Origin: Arthrobacter sp. ES3-54
GTDB lineage: Bacteria; Actinomycetota; Actinomycetes; Actinomycetales; Micrococcaceae
Reading direction: 5' to 3'
Assembly: GCF_029504395.1 (NCBI RefSeq)
Contig: NZ_JAQFIF010000012.1
Location: 1 to 64,000 of the forward strand
Length of the DNA: 64,000 nt
Each line of letters opens with the position of its first letter. Within the stretch, counting starts at the first letter, position 1. The translations under genes were made by a program, and so were the position numbers. Under the pieces are notes generated by a model. That model searched no databases, had not been told where the DNA came from, and saw only the letters and a list, made by a program, of their open reading frames with translations. Shown piece after piece: positions 48,262 to 56,583 of this stretch.

Positions 48262-50688
48262 TCAGGCTCGGAGCGGCTGGGCAGGCTTCTCTCCCGTTGC
48301 CACAGCCGCGGCCGCCAGTGTGCCGGAGTTGCCGCTCTGCATCAGTTCGCTGGCGTCTTTGAGCAGCACGTCGATCAGTGTGACGGCAGCGTCCTTGTCG
48401 AGCGGGTTGTTCTTGTTGCCGCACTTGGGTGACTGGACGCAGGACGGGCAGCCGGACTCGCATTCGCAGGCCTTGATGGCGTCGCGCGTGGCGGTTAGCC
48501 ACAATCTGGCCTTGTCATAGCCGCGTTCGGCGAAGCCGGCCCCGCCGGGATGGCCGTCGTAGACAAAGATGGTGGGCACTCCAGTGTCGGCGTGGATGGC
48601 CGTGGACACTCCGCCGATGTCCCAACGGTCACTGGAAGCCACGAGCGGCAGGAGGCCGATGGCCGCGTGCTCGGCCGCGTGCAGGGCTCCGGGGAACTGT
48701 GCCTCGATCAGCCCGGCGCCGGTCAGCGAGCGGTTGTCCACGACAAACCAGACCGCCTTGGTAAACAGGTCCCTGGCGTCCAGTTCCAGGGGTTCTTCGC
48801 CGAGGATCTCATTCGAAATCAGCGCCTTGCGCTGGAAGGAGACCACCTGGGTTGTCACTTTCACGTCGCCGAAATGCACGGCCACATCGCCCCACTGGGT
48901 GGTGCGTTCCGTTTCGAGGACCTCGATCTGGGTCACGTCCCGGGCGGTCGTGTAGTAGTCGGGGTTCGCCCGGCGCACCATCACACAGTGATCGTCCTCG
49001 TTCAGGTCCTCCACCACATAGCTGTCGCCCTGGTGGACATAGATGGCGCCGGTGTGGGCCTGGTAATGGGTCTGGGGCGAATCCATGGTGCCGAGCAGGG
49101 AGCCGGTCTCGGCATCCACAATGCTCACCGGCCCCCCGCCATCTGCGCGGAGGTTCACCATGGCGGCGGCACTTTGCGGATGGGTCCAGAACCATCCGGC
49201 CGGCCGTTTGCGCAGGTAGCCCTGCAGAACCAGCCGGTCCAGCAGCTTCTCCGACGTCGCTCCGAAGAGCTCCAGTTCGGCGAATCCGAGGGGAAGTTCC
49301 GCAGCGGCGGCGCACAGGTGCGGGCCCAGGACATAGGGATTGGAGGGATCGAAGACCGTGGCCTCCACCGAGACGTCGAAAATCGCCTCGGGGTGGTTTA
49401 CCAAGTACGTGTCCAGCGGGTCGTCGCTCGCCACGAAGGCCGCGATCGCGTCCTGGCCGGCGCGTCCCGCCCGGCCGATCTGTTGGAACAACGAAGCTCG
49501 CGTGCCGGGCCAGCCGGCGACCAGCACGGCGTCGAGACCGGAAATGTCGATACCCAGTTCCAGCGCGGACGTGCTCGAGACGCCCAGCAGTTCACCTGAG
49601 CGCAGCGATTTTTCCAGGGCCCGTCGCTCCTCCGGCAGATAGCCCGAGCGGTAGGCGGCCACACGCTGCGGCAGGCTGGGGTCCACCTCGTCGAGGAGGC
49701 GCTTGGCGATGGAGGAAATCGTCTCTGCCCCACGCCTGGACTTGATAAACGCAATGGTCCGGGTGCGGGAGGACACCAGGTTGGCCAGCAGGTCGGCGGT
49801 CTCGGCGACGGCGGTCCGGCGCTCCTTGGCACCGTTTTCGCCCCGGAGCTCCGTCAGGGCCGGCTCCCAAAACGCCACGGTGGTGGACCCGTGGGGCGAG
49901 CTGTCTTCGGATACGGCACGCACGGGTGCGCCGATCAGCCGGCCGAAGGACTGCTCGGGGTCAGACGCCGTGGCGGACGCCGCGATGAACACAGGTCCGG
50001 GATGCGAGCCGCCGGGGCTGTAGTAGGCGCAGATCCGACGCAGCCGGCGCATGAGGTTTGCCACATGGGAGCCGAAGACCCCGCGGTAGCTGTGGGCCTC
50101 ATCCACGATCACATAGCGGAGGCGCCGGAAGAACCTGGCCCACCACGAATGGTTCGGGAGGATACCGAAGTGCAGCATGTCAGGGTTGGCGAGGATGAAA
50201 TTCGCGTGGTCCCGGATCCAACGCCGGGAAGCGGGATCGGTGTCGCCATCGTAGGTTTCGGCCCGGACGGTGGGGAGCTTGAGGGCCCGGATCGCGGCCA
50301 GCTGGTCGGCGGCCAGTGCCTTAGTGGGGGACAGATAGAGGGTCACGGCGCCGTCGTCGTGGATTTTGCCGGGATCGGACAGGACCCTGAGCTCGGAACG
50401 GTGGATCGCGTCCAGGGCCGGCAGCTGATACGCCAGGGACTTCCCGGACGCCGTGCCGGTGGCAATGACCACGTGCTCTCCGGCGTGGGCCAGTTCGGCG
50501 GCCTGGACCTGGTGGAGGTAGGGCTCGTGGATGCCCAGGGAACCGTAGGCGCTCACGAGATCCGGGTGGGACCACTCCGGCCACGGCGAATTGACGGCCT
50601 GGCGGGCCGGGATCGTCCGCACATGGCGCAGCTGTTCCGGGTCCGGGCCTCGGCCCAGCAACGGAATCAGGGACTCATGCGGGTTCAC
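48262..50688 (-). CDS. DEAD/DEAH-box helicase with DUF1998 Zn-binding domain (MrfA/SftH-like)
   Basis: An 808-residue superfamily 2 helicase. Motifs: Q-like HQVQAAELAHAG, I VIATGTASGKSLAYQLP, Ia SPTKALAADQ, II VIDEAHSYRG (DEAH), III ASATASDPE, IV AFIKSRRGAE, V GVSSTSALELGIDI and VI QQIGRAGRAG. The C-terminal DUF1998 module has four cysteines in CECESGCPSCVQSPKC. This is the Rv3649/SftH, MrfA (YprA) type; B. subtilis MrfA repairs mitomycin damage. A repair role is inferred. It is next to the Tad cluster as in mycobacteria, and converges with it. Confidence 0.92.
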   Translation of the reverse strand: MNPHESLIPLLGRGPDPEQLRHVRTIPARQAVNSPWPEWSHPDLVSAYGSLGIHEPYLHQVQAAELAHAGEHVVIATGTASGKSLAYQLPALDAIHRSELRVLSDPGKIHDDGAVTLYLSPTKALAADQLAAIRALKLPTVRAETYDGDTDPASRRWIRDHANFILANPDMLHFGILPNHSWWARFFRRLRYVIVDEAHSYRGVFGSHVANLMRRLRRICAYYSPGGSHPGPVFIAASATASDPEQSFGRLIGAPVRAVSEDSSPHGSTTVAFWEPALTELRGENGAKERRTAVAETADLLANLVSSRTRTIAFIKSRRGAETISSIAKRLLDEVDPSLPQRVAAYRSGYLPEERRALEKSLRSGELLGVSSTSALELGIDISGLDAVLVAGWPGTRASLFQQIGRAGRAGQDAIAAFVASDDPLDTYLVNHPEAIFDVSVEATVFDPSNPYVLGPHLCAAAAELPLGFAELELFGATSEKLLDRLVLQGYLRKRPAGWFWTHPQSAAAMVNLRADGGGPVSIVDAETGSLLGTMDSPQTHYQAHTGAIYVHQGDSYVVEDLNEDDHCVMVRRANPDYYTTARDVTQIEVLETERTTQWGDVAVHFGDVKVTTQVVSFQRKALISNEILGEEPLELDARDLFTKAVWFVVDNRSLTGAGLIEAQFPGALHAAEHAAIGLLPLVASSDRWDIGGVSTAIHADTGVPTIFVYDGHPGGAGFAERGYDKARLWLTATRDAIKACECESGCPSCVQSPKCGNKNNPLDKDAAVTLIDVLLKDASELMQSGNSGTLAAAAVATGEKPAQPLRA

Positions 50689-50842
50689 TCACATATTCTT
50701 TCATCCGGCCTCAAATCGCCCGCACGGCAGGCCTGCGGCGTCAGCGCGGCAAACGGCAAAAGGGGGTCCCCCCAGGGCGGCCAAGAGGTCGGCAGGTTGC
50801 CCCGGGCGCCAGCTCCCGGGCGGGGTAACCGCGCGCCGCGCT

Positions 50843-51535
50843 TCAACCGACGGACAGGTCCGACCCTTCGTCCGACGTCGACAACAGCAGTACGTGGGAC
50901 ACCATGCGCCAGCCGAGGTGCGAATAGAGTTTTTGCCCGTCCAGCGAGGCGAGCAGCAGTCCGGAATCGACGTCGTGTTCGAACGCCTGGGCCGCCAGCG
51001 CCTTCATGATGAAGCTGCCCAGCCCCCGCCGCTGGTAGCTCGGCGACGTCACGATGTTGTCGAAGATGGCGGTGTGTCCCACCACAAACACGCGTCCGCT
51101 CGCGGCGACCTCTTCGCCACCGCGGACCACCGCATGGTGGACGCCGTCCGTCCGGGACGTCTCCAGCTTGAGGTCGTCGTCCGAAAGCCAGGGGTCCTCC
51201 GAGTCCTGGGTCTCCATGTCCACAATCATCATGGTCTGGGAAGCCGAGGTGACATGGAGGCCGTGCCGCGGTCCCAGGACCGAATACCTGGCAACGTCGT
51301 TGGTGAGAATCGTGAGGACTCTGGCCGGCACTTCGGCCGTCTTCGCCGCCAGCTCAGCGAACTCTGAATCGGAGGGATCGTAGGCGAAGTATTCCCATTC
51401 GTGGGTTGTGTCCGCGCGAAAGGCCGCAGGGAACCGTCCCTCCCTGCGTGTCTCATATCCGCGACAACCGGCCCATCCGGCAACCCAGACTTCCAGCAGG
51501 TGAGCGGTGTCTTCAACCATGGCGTCAAGACTCAT
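50843..51535 (-). CDS. GNAT-family N-acetyltransferase
   Basis: A 230-residue protein; start at 51535 (MSLDAMVED), with a second ATG 15 bases in and weak ribosome sites for both. Residues 1-115 form a non-standard N-terminal part (WVAGWAGCRGYETRREG, RYSVLGPRHGLHVTSASQTMM). The acetyl-CoA-binding core is C-terminal: VVGHTAIFDNIVTSPSYQRRGLGSFIMKAL, with the Q-x-x-G-x-G motif, then LASLDGQKLYSHLGW. Substrate unknown. It is divergent from trhO and lies 154 bases from the helicase gene on the same strand. Confidence 0.85.
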   Translation of the reverse strand: MSLDAMVEDTAHLLEVWVAGWAGCRGYETRREGRFPAAFRADTTHEWEYFAYDPSDSEFAELAAKTAEVPARVLTILTNDVARYSVLGPRHGLHVTSASQTMMIVDMETQDSEDPWLSDDDLKLETSRTDGVHHAVVRGGEEVAASGRVFVVGHTAIFDNIVTSPSYQRRGLGSFIMKALAAQAFEHDVDSGLLLASLDGQKLYSHLGWRMVSHVLLLSTSDEGSDLSVG

Positions 51536-51614
51536 GTGATGAGCGTATTCCAGCAGTGCCACAAGCAACAGTGGCCGGGTCGGGGAAGGCCGCGTGCGTA
51601 CCCAATTGTGACTG

Positions 51615-51645
51615 TTGACCGGCCCTCCTTCCCAGCAAGTACCCT
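51615..51645 (+). promoter_or_regulatory. Candidate trhO promoter, leaderless mRNA possible
   Basis: TTGACC (51615-51620) and TACCCT (51640-51645) with a 19-base spacer put the transcription start at about the GTG at 51653. No Shine-Dalgarno precedes the GTG, which fits leaderless translation. Confidence 0.35.
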
Positions 51646-51652
51646 TAAATAC

Positions 51653-52546
51653 GTGGCTTTGAACAAGATTGTGCTCTTTTACGGCTTTACGCCGCTCTCT
51701 GACCCGGACGCCGTCCGGCTCTGGCAGCGCGCCCTCTGCGAAAAACTCGGACTCACCGGCCGCATCATCCTCTCCAAGGACGGCATCAACGCCACGGTCG
51801 GCGGGGAACTGAACGCCGTGAAGCAATACGTCAAGGCCACCCGGGAGTACAAGGGATTCCACGACATCGACGTGAAGTGGTCCGACGGAGGCGCGGCAGA
51901 CTTCCCCCGGCTCAGCGTGAAGGTGCGGGACGAAATCGTATCCTTCGGCGCCCCGGGCGAGCTTAAAGTCGACGCCGGCGGGGTGGTGGGCGGCGGAACC
52001 CACCTCAAACCCGAGGAGCTCCACGAACTCATTGAAGCCAAAAAGCAGCAGGGCGACGAGGTCGTGTTCTTCGACGGCCGCAACGGCTTCGAGGCCCAGA
52101 TCGGCAAGTTCAAAGACGCTGTGGTCCCCGACGTTGCCACGACCCATGACTTCATCAAGGAACTCGACTCGGGCAAATACGACGCCCTCAAGGACAAGCC
52201 GGTTGTCACCTACTGCACGGGAGGCATCCGCTGCGAGGTGCTTTCGAGCCTGATGGTGAACCGCGGGTTCAAGGAGGTCTACCAGCTCGACGGCGGCATT
52301 GTTCGCTATGGCGAGGCCTTCAAGGACCAGGGCCTGTGGGAGGGCTCCCTGTACGTGTTCGACAAGCGCATGCACCTCGAGTTCAGCGGGGATGCCAAGA
52401 CCATCGGCGAATGCGTTCGCTGCGCGGCGCCCACGAGCAAGTTCGAAAACTGCTCGAATCCGAGCTGCCGGACGCTCACGCTCTACTGCACCGGGTGCGC
52501 CGCGAGCCCCGAAACCCTGCGGTGCCCCGACGGCTGTGCTGCCTAG
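51653..52546 (+). CDS. trhO: tRNA uridine(34) hydroxylase (rhodanese-like, TrhO)
   Basis: GTG start at 51653 gives MALNKIVLFYGFTPLSDP; the frame is open upstream across the divergent promoter. The 297-residue protein has an N-terminal ferredoxin-like domain (LTGRIILSKDGINATVGG), a central rhodanese domain (VVFFDGRNGFEAQIGKF, the active-site Cys in TYCTGGIRCEV) and a C-terminal Cys-rich Zn-type region (CVRCAAPTSKFENCSNPSCR, CTGCAASPETLRCPDGC). TrhO makes 5-hydroxyuridine at tRNA position 34 using O2. The GGIRC loop is that of the YceA group. It has no clear operon partner. Confidence 0.93.
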   Translation: MALNKIVLFYGFTPLSDPDAVRLWQRALCEKLGLTGRIILSKDGINATVGGELNAVKQYVKATREYKGFHDIDVKWSDGGAADFPRLSVKVRDEIVSFGAPGELKVDAGGVVGGGTHLKPEELHELIEAKKQQGDEVVFFDGRNGFEAQIGKFKDAVVPDVATTHDFIKELDSGKYDALKDKPVVTYCTGGIRCEVLSSLMVNRGFKEVYQLDGGIVRYGEAFKDQGLWEGSLYVFDKRMHLEFSGDAKTIGECVRCAAPTSKFENCSNPSCRTLTLYCTGCAASPETLRCPDGCAA

Positions 52547-52581
52547 GACCCTCTCCGGACTTCTCTGCCGGCCGGAAACCC

Positions 52582-53127
52582 TCAGATGCGGCTCACCCGG
52601 TATGCATAGTTCGCCGGTCCGTTCGCATCCACTTTGATCATGAGCGCCGCATCTGAGACCAACTGCACCACGTTCACCCTGGACGTCCCGCACCGGAGAC
52701 TCAGGTCCACGAGTTCGTTCTCACCGTTTTCGATGGAAAAGGACACCCGGCGGGCGCTCCGGCAGGCCAGGGTCAGGGCGTAGGTACCCTTGGGCAGCTT
52801 GGTTGTGGTCTCTTCCCGTTCCTCGTCGGCCTCCAGCGTCCCAAAACCCGTGTGGAAAACCTGACCCTCGGCGTCGGGCAGTACCTCGTGGACCCAAGCG
52901 TCCAGCTCCTTGCCGGACACCGGCTCGTTGAGGTGGGGGTCCCGGGGCAAGGCGGCGTCAGTGGTCGGCGCGGCGGCAGCGGAGGTCGATTCATCGTCCC
53001 AGTGGTCGGCGCTGTATTCATACTCGCAGCCAGACAGAGCCGTCCCGAGAAATACCGCAACTGAGAGCACCACGGCGGCGGCCGGGGTGCGCTGTCGCGG
53101 CGCCCTGCTCGCCGGCACAGTTGGCAT
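52582..53127 (-). CDS. Lipoprotein of unknown function (paralogue 1)
   Basis: A 181-residue protein with a basic N-terminus, a hydrophobic core AAVVLSVAVFLGTALSG and the lipobox LSGC (Cys at about 34). Mature protein: acidic stretch EYEYSADHWDDESTS, a helical segment (VSGKELDAWVHEVLPDAEGQVFHTG) and a C-terminal beta domain GTYALTLACRSARRVSFSIENG ending NYAYRVSRI. The beta domain with two conserved Cys is shared with the next gene (GTYTLTMTCEGG, AYHLA), so they are diverged paralogues. I do not know the function; likely outside the membrane, anchored by lipid. It converges with trhO. Confidence 0.8.
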   Translation of the reverse strand: MPTVPASRAPRQRTPAAAVVLSVAVFLGTALSGCEYEYSADHWDDESTSAAAAPTTDAALPRDPHLNEPVSGKELDAWVHEVLPDAEGQVFHTGFGTLEADEEREETTTKLPKGTYALTLACRSARRVSFSIENGENELVDLSLRCGTSRVNVVQLVSDAALMIKVDANGPANYAYRVSRI

Positions 53128-53239
53128 ACTCTGAGATTAGGGTTGCCCGGGATCAAGCGCCAGAGGCGAAAGGACCGGTTCGGGCAAGCCCATCAGATGG
53201 CACCGGGCTGGACCCCGGTGGCCTGACTGCCGGCTGGTC

Positions 53240-53698
53240 TTACTCCGACGCTGCCAGGTGGTAGGCGTAGAGGAGGGGCGCATCCACACTGGACGTGCTG
53301 AGCGTGACCTCGCCAGCGACAGGCACCTTGATGTGGGCGGTTTCGCGGCTGCCGTTGCAGGCGGCTCCCGCTTCGGCCAGTTGGCTGCCGTCCAGGCTGA
53401 CGGCGAAGAACGCCTTGCCGCCGCCTTCGCAAGTCATCGTCAGGGTGTAGGTGCCGGCGGGCACGCCGGACGCGGTTCTGACGATCGGATCCCGGTTCAG
53501 GATCTTACCGGCATCCTCCAGCACCGTCCCGGGGGCCGAGGGCAGGGCGGTCGCCTTCCACGCCGGGACGTCGGCGCTCTCAATCGAACCGGCCGGGGAA
53601 CATGCCGTTGCGGCCAGTACGACGACGACGGCGGCCGCACCTGTGAGCGCCCGCCGGACCAGCCGGGCGGCCGGGGCGTGGGAGGAAGGGAAAACCAT
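53240..53698 (-). CDS. Lipoprotein of unknown function (paralogue 2)
   Basis: A 152-residue protein with an Arg-rich N-terminus, hydrophobic LTGAAAVVVVLAATA and lipobox ATAC (Cys at about 33). It has a helical part (VPAWKATALPSAPGTVLEDAGKIL) followed by the beta domain GTYTLTMTCEGGGKAFFAVSLDG, AACNGSRETAHIKV and LLYAYHLA. The two Cys of this domain align with those of the neighbouring lipoprotein. It lies 112 bases upstream of its paralogue on the same strand, suggesting tandem duplication. Function unknown. It diverges from the MerR-TipAS gene. Confidence 0.8.
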   Translation of the reverse strand: MVFPSSHAPAARLVRRALTGAAAVVVVLAATACSPAGSIESADVPAWKATALPSAPGTVLEDAGKILNRDPIVRTASGVPAGTYTLTMTCEGGGKAFFAVSLDGSQLAEAGAACNGSRETAHIKVPVAGEVTLSTSSVDAPLLYAYHLAASE

Positions 53699-53771
53699 GC
53701 CTCAAACTTACCGTCTCCCGGGCTCCCGTCCGGCCGCATGGAACTTTCCCGGCGCACTCCCCCGCGGACCC

Positions 53772-53802
53772 TTGACTTTGACGTTGCGTCAAAGTTTAGA
53801 GT
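53772..53802 (+). promoter_or_regulatory. MerR-type promoter with 19-bp spacer and palindromic operator
   Basis: TTGACT (53772-53777) and TAGAGT (53797-53802) are 19 bases apart. CTTTGACGTTGCGTCAAAG (53776-53794) is a palindrome with 8-bp perfect arms between them. A long spacer bridged by a dyad is the hallmark of promoters activated by MerR proteins. Confidence 0.75.
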
Positions 53803-53858
53803 CCAAGGGACGGGCGGGCAGCGGCTGGCCGGCGGGGGAGCAACGCACCCCGCAGGCA

Positions 53859-53942
53859 GAGGGAACGGGCCGCCAGAGGGAACGGGCCGCCCGAGGGAAC
53901 GGGCCCGAGGGAACAGGCCCGAGGGAACAGGCCTGAAGGAAC
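53859..53942 (+). repeat. Tandem GAGGGAAC repeats in the MerR-TipAS 5' leader
   Basis: GAGGGAAC begins at 53859, 53876, 53893, 53907 and 53921, with a variant GAAGGAAC at 53935. Steps are 17, 17, 14, 14, 14 bases. All are in the ~150-base untranslated leader. Confidence 0.8.
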
Positions 53943-53956
53943 AGAAAGGTGGAGGC

Positions 53957-54751
53957 GTGGACTGGTCCGTTCAGCAGATCGCGAAACTGGCCGGCACTAC
54001 CGGCCGGACGTTGCGTCACTACGACGACATCGGCCTGCTCAAGCCAAGCCGCACGGGCAACAACGGCTACCGGTACTACGGCCAAGAGTCGCTGGTCCGT
54101 CTGCAGCGGATCTTGCTCCTGCGCGATCTGGGGCTCGGGCTGCCGGCGATCGCGGAGGTGCTCGGCAACGAGGCGGACGCGGAGCATGCACTGGGCCGGC
54201 ACTTGGCGTGGCTGCTGCAGGAAGAGGACAGGCTGGGCCGGCAGATTGCTTCGGTCCGGCACACCATTGAGGCATTGCAAACGGGAGGAAAGATCATGGC
54301 GGAGGAAATGTTCGACGGTTTCGACCACACCAAGTACCAGGAGGAAGTTCAGCAGCGGTGGGGCAAGGATGCCTACGCGAAGTCGGACACTTGGTGGCGC
54401 GGCATGGGGGCGGAGGAGAAGGCTGCCTGGACGGAACAGTCCCGGCAGCTCGGCGCCGACTGGACGGCCGCTGCGGAGTCGGGGGTTCCGGCGGACAGCG
54501 CGGAGGCGCAGGACCTGGCCCGGCGCCACGTCGAATGGCTCCGGGGTATCCCCGGCACCCCGGCGGCGTCACCCGCCGCAGGCGGCCCCGCGGCCGGCAA
54601 CGACGCCGGAGCTCCGGACATCAAGGGGTACGTGACGGGACTCGGGGAGATGTATGTGGCCGACCCCCGTTTCGCTGCGAACTACGGCGGTGCCGACGGC
54701 GCGGCCTTCGTTCGGGACGCCCTGAAAATCTACGCGGAGACCGAGCTCTAG
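53957..54751 (+). CDS. MerR-family regulator with TipAS antibiotic-recognition domain
   Basis: GTG start at 53957 after AAAGGTGGAGGC. The 264-residue protein has an N-terminal MerR winged helix (residues 1-70: VQQIAKLAGTTGRTLRHYDDIGL, YRYYGQESLVRLQRI), a coiled-coil helix (about 75-108), then a TipAS domain (about 120-262: FDHTKYQEEVQQRWGKDAYAKSD, EMYVADPRFAANYGG, FVRDALKIYAETEL). TipAL/Mta/SkgA relatives bind thiopeptides or other drugs and activate their promoters. The Gly/Ala/Pro-rich linker (about 200-218) is unusual. It likely autoactivates through the promoter at 53772-53802. No transporter is adjacent. Confidence 0.92.
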   Translation: MDWSVQQIAKLAGTTGRTLRHYDDIGLLKPSRTGNNGYRYYGQESLVRLQRILLLRDLGLGLPAIAEVLGNEADAEHALGRHLAWLLQEEDRLGRQIASVRHTIEALQTGGKIMAEEMFDGFDHTKYQEEVQQRWGKDAYAKSDTWWRGMGAEEKAAWTEQSRQLGADWTAAAESGVPADSAEAQDLARRHVEWLRGIPGTPAASPAAGGPAAGNDAGAPDIKGYVTGLGEMYVADPRFAANYGGADGAAFVRDALKIYAETEL

Positions 54752-54873
54752 CCGGACCTGCACGGCCTGGGACCAAACCCGGGGCCAAGCCGCCGGGGAC
54801 AAACGACCGCCAAACCGCCGGGGGCAAGCCAAGGCCAAACCATCGGACTAAACCCCGGGACTAAACTTGTCCG

Positions 54874-56583
54874 GTGACTTCCTCAGCGCAGGGCCCCGCC
54901 GCAACCTCCCATTCAACCCAGCACCGCTCAACCCAGGCCCCCTCAGACCGGGCGCCCTCAGCCCCGTTCACAGCAGGCAACACTCCGGACGCCCCGCGGA
55001 GCGACCTTCCCGGCCTCCTCGAGGCCCTGGCCGCGGACCTGCGAGCCGTTGGCTACACCGTGGACGGGGTTGCGGAGATGCTCGGCGAGGCCGCGCACTC
55101 CGCCCTAGGCCGGGACCAGCTCATCCCTGCACTGATCGTCACCGGGCGCTCCCTCGGGGAGCCGGCGACGGCGGCGCTCGCCGGCGTCGTGCGTCTCTGG
55201 CTCCTCTCCGAGCCGCAGCGCGCGCAGACCCTCGACGCCGCCCTCCCCAGCATCCGCACGGCGGGGCTGCTGGAACTAGGGCTGGTGGAGCCGTCCGGCG
55301 GGGACCTGATCCAGGCCAAGGTGGACCTGAGGCCCTACGCCTGGGACCCGACCGTGGGCGAGGACGGTGTCGGTGAGGGCGGAGCGGACCTCTGGGTGGC
55401 CAGCGACCTCGCGGCGCACCAACGCGCAGGCGTCCTCCGCCACGACCACGTCCTGGGGATCGGGCAGGCCTCCACCACCCTGGTCCAGGTCACCGCCCGC
55501 CGCCACGTTGCCAGGGCGCTCGATCTCGGCACCGGCTGCGGCATCCAGACCTTTCACCTGCTGCACCATGCCGAGCACGTGACCGCCACGGACATTTCCG
55601 CACGCGCACTGGCGTTCACCCGGTTCAACCTTCTGCTCAACGCCGACGAGCTGCACCTGGACCCGGCCGACCTCGACGCCCGCGTCAGCCTCAGGCTCGG
55701 GTCCCTGCTGGAGCCGGTCGCGGGGGAGGAATTCGAGCTGGTGGTGTCCAACCCGCCGTTCGTCATCACGCCCCGCAGCCTCGGTGAGACCGCCACGGAC
55801 CAGTTCACCTATCGCGACGGCGGCCTGCCGGGGGACCAGATCGTGTCATCGCTGGTCCGCGCGCTGCCCTCTGCCCTTGCCCCGGGCGGAACGGCCCAGC
55901 TCTTGGGCAACTGGGAGATCACGGCGGGTGCCAACTGGGCCGAACGGCCGCAGAGCTGGGCCAGTCCGGCCGCCGACGTCTGGTTCATCCAGCGCGAGCA
56001 GGTGGGCCCGGAGCAGTATGCCGAGACCTGGCTGCAGGACGCCTCGGAAAACCGCGACCGCAGGCTGTACCAGGACTCGTACGCTGCCTACCTCGACGAC
56101 TTCGCCTCCCGCAAAGTGGCCGGAATCGGCTTTGGCATGATCTGGCTGCGGCGGCCCGCCGACGGCGCCGGGCGGGTGCTTTCCCGCTTCGAGGAAATCA
56201 CGTACCCGATCGAACAGCCAGTGGGGCCACACCTGGGCACCGCCGTCGAGCGTGCCGACTGGCTGGCTGCCCACGATCTGGCCGCCGCCCACCTGCTGGT
56301 CGCGGAGGACGTCACCGAAGAGCGGCACCAGCGCCCGGGGGCGGAGCACCCCGGCGTTATCCTGCTGCGGCAGGGTGCCGGGCTGCGCCGCACCAACTTG
56401 CTCAGTACCGAGCTGGCCGGGTTCGTCTCAGCGTGCGACGGCGACCTGTCCGTCGGGCAGATCATCGGCGCTCTCGAGGCGCTGCTGGGCGGCTACGAGG
56501 GGTTTGACAGTGCCGAGTTCCGCGCCGGCCTCCTCGAGGAAGTAGGGAACCTGGTTCGCGACGGCTTCCTGCTGCCCGCCTGA
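54874..56583 (+). CDS. Class I SAM methyltransferase, HemK-like NPPF type, with N-terminal DUF7059-like domain
   Basis: GTG at 54874; no clear ribosome site, and TAAACT six bases upstream may mean a leaderless mRNA. The 569-residue protein has a Ser/Thr/Pro-rich N-terminus (about 1-45), an N-domain (DLPGLLEALAADLRAVGYTVDGV, VVRLWLLSEPQ), the SAM motif I ALDLGTGCGIQTFHLL, ATDISARALAFTRFN, and motif IV VVSNPPFVITP. NPPF enzymes methylate Gln or adenine amino groups; the target here is unknown. The last ~150 residues form a further domain. The C-terminal 52 codons overlap the convergent MFS gene. Confidence 0.85.
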   Translation: MTSSAQGPAATSHSTQHRSTQAPSDRAPSAPFTAGNTPDAPRSDLPGLLEALAADLRAVGYTVDGVAEMLGEAAHSALGRDQLIPALIVTGRSLGEPATAALAGVVRLWLLSEPQRAQTLDAALPSIRTAGLLELGLVEPSGGDLIQAKVDLRPYAWDPTVGEDGVGEGGADLWVASDLAAHQRAGVLRHDHVLGIGQASTTLVQVTARRHVARALDLGTGCGIQTFHLLHHAEHVTATDISARALAFTRFNLLLNADELHLDPADLDARVSLRLGSLLEPVAGEEFELVVSNPPFVITPRSLGETATDQFTYRDGGLPGDQIVSSLVRALPSALAPGGTAQLLGNWEITAGANWAERPQSWASPAADVWFIQREQVGPEQYAETWLQDASENRDRRLYQDSYAAYLDDFASRKVAGIGFGMIWLRRPADGAGRVLSRFEEITYPIEQPVGPHLGTAVERADWLAAHDLAAAHLLVAEDVTEERHQRPGAEHPGVILLRQGAGLRRTNLLSTELAGFVSACDGDLSVGQIIGALEALLGGYEGFDSAEFRAGLLEEVGNLVRDGFLLPA

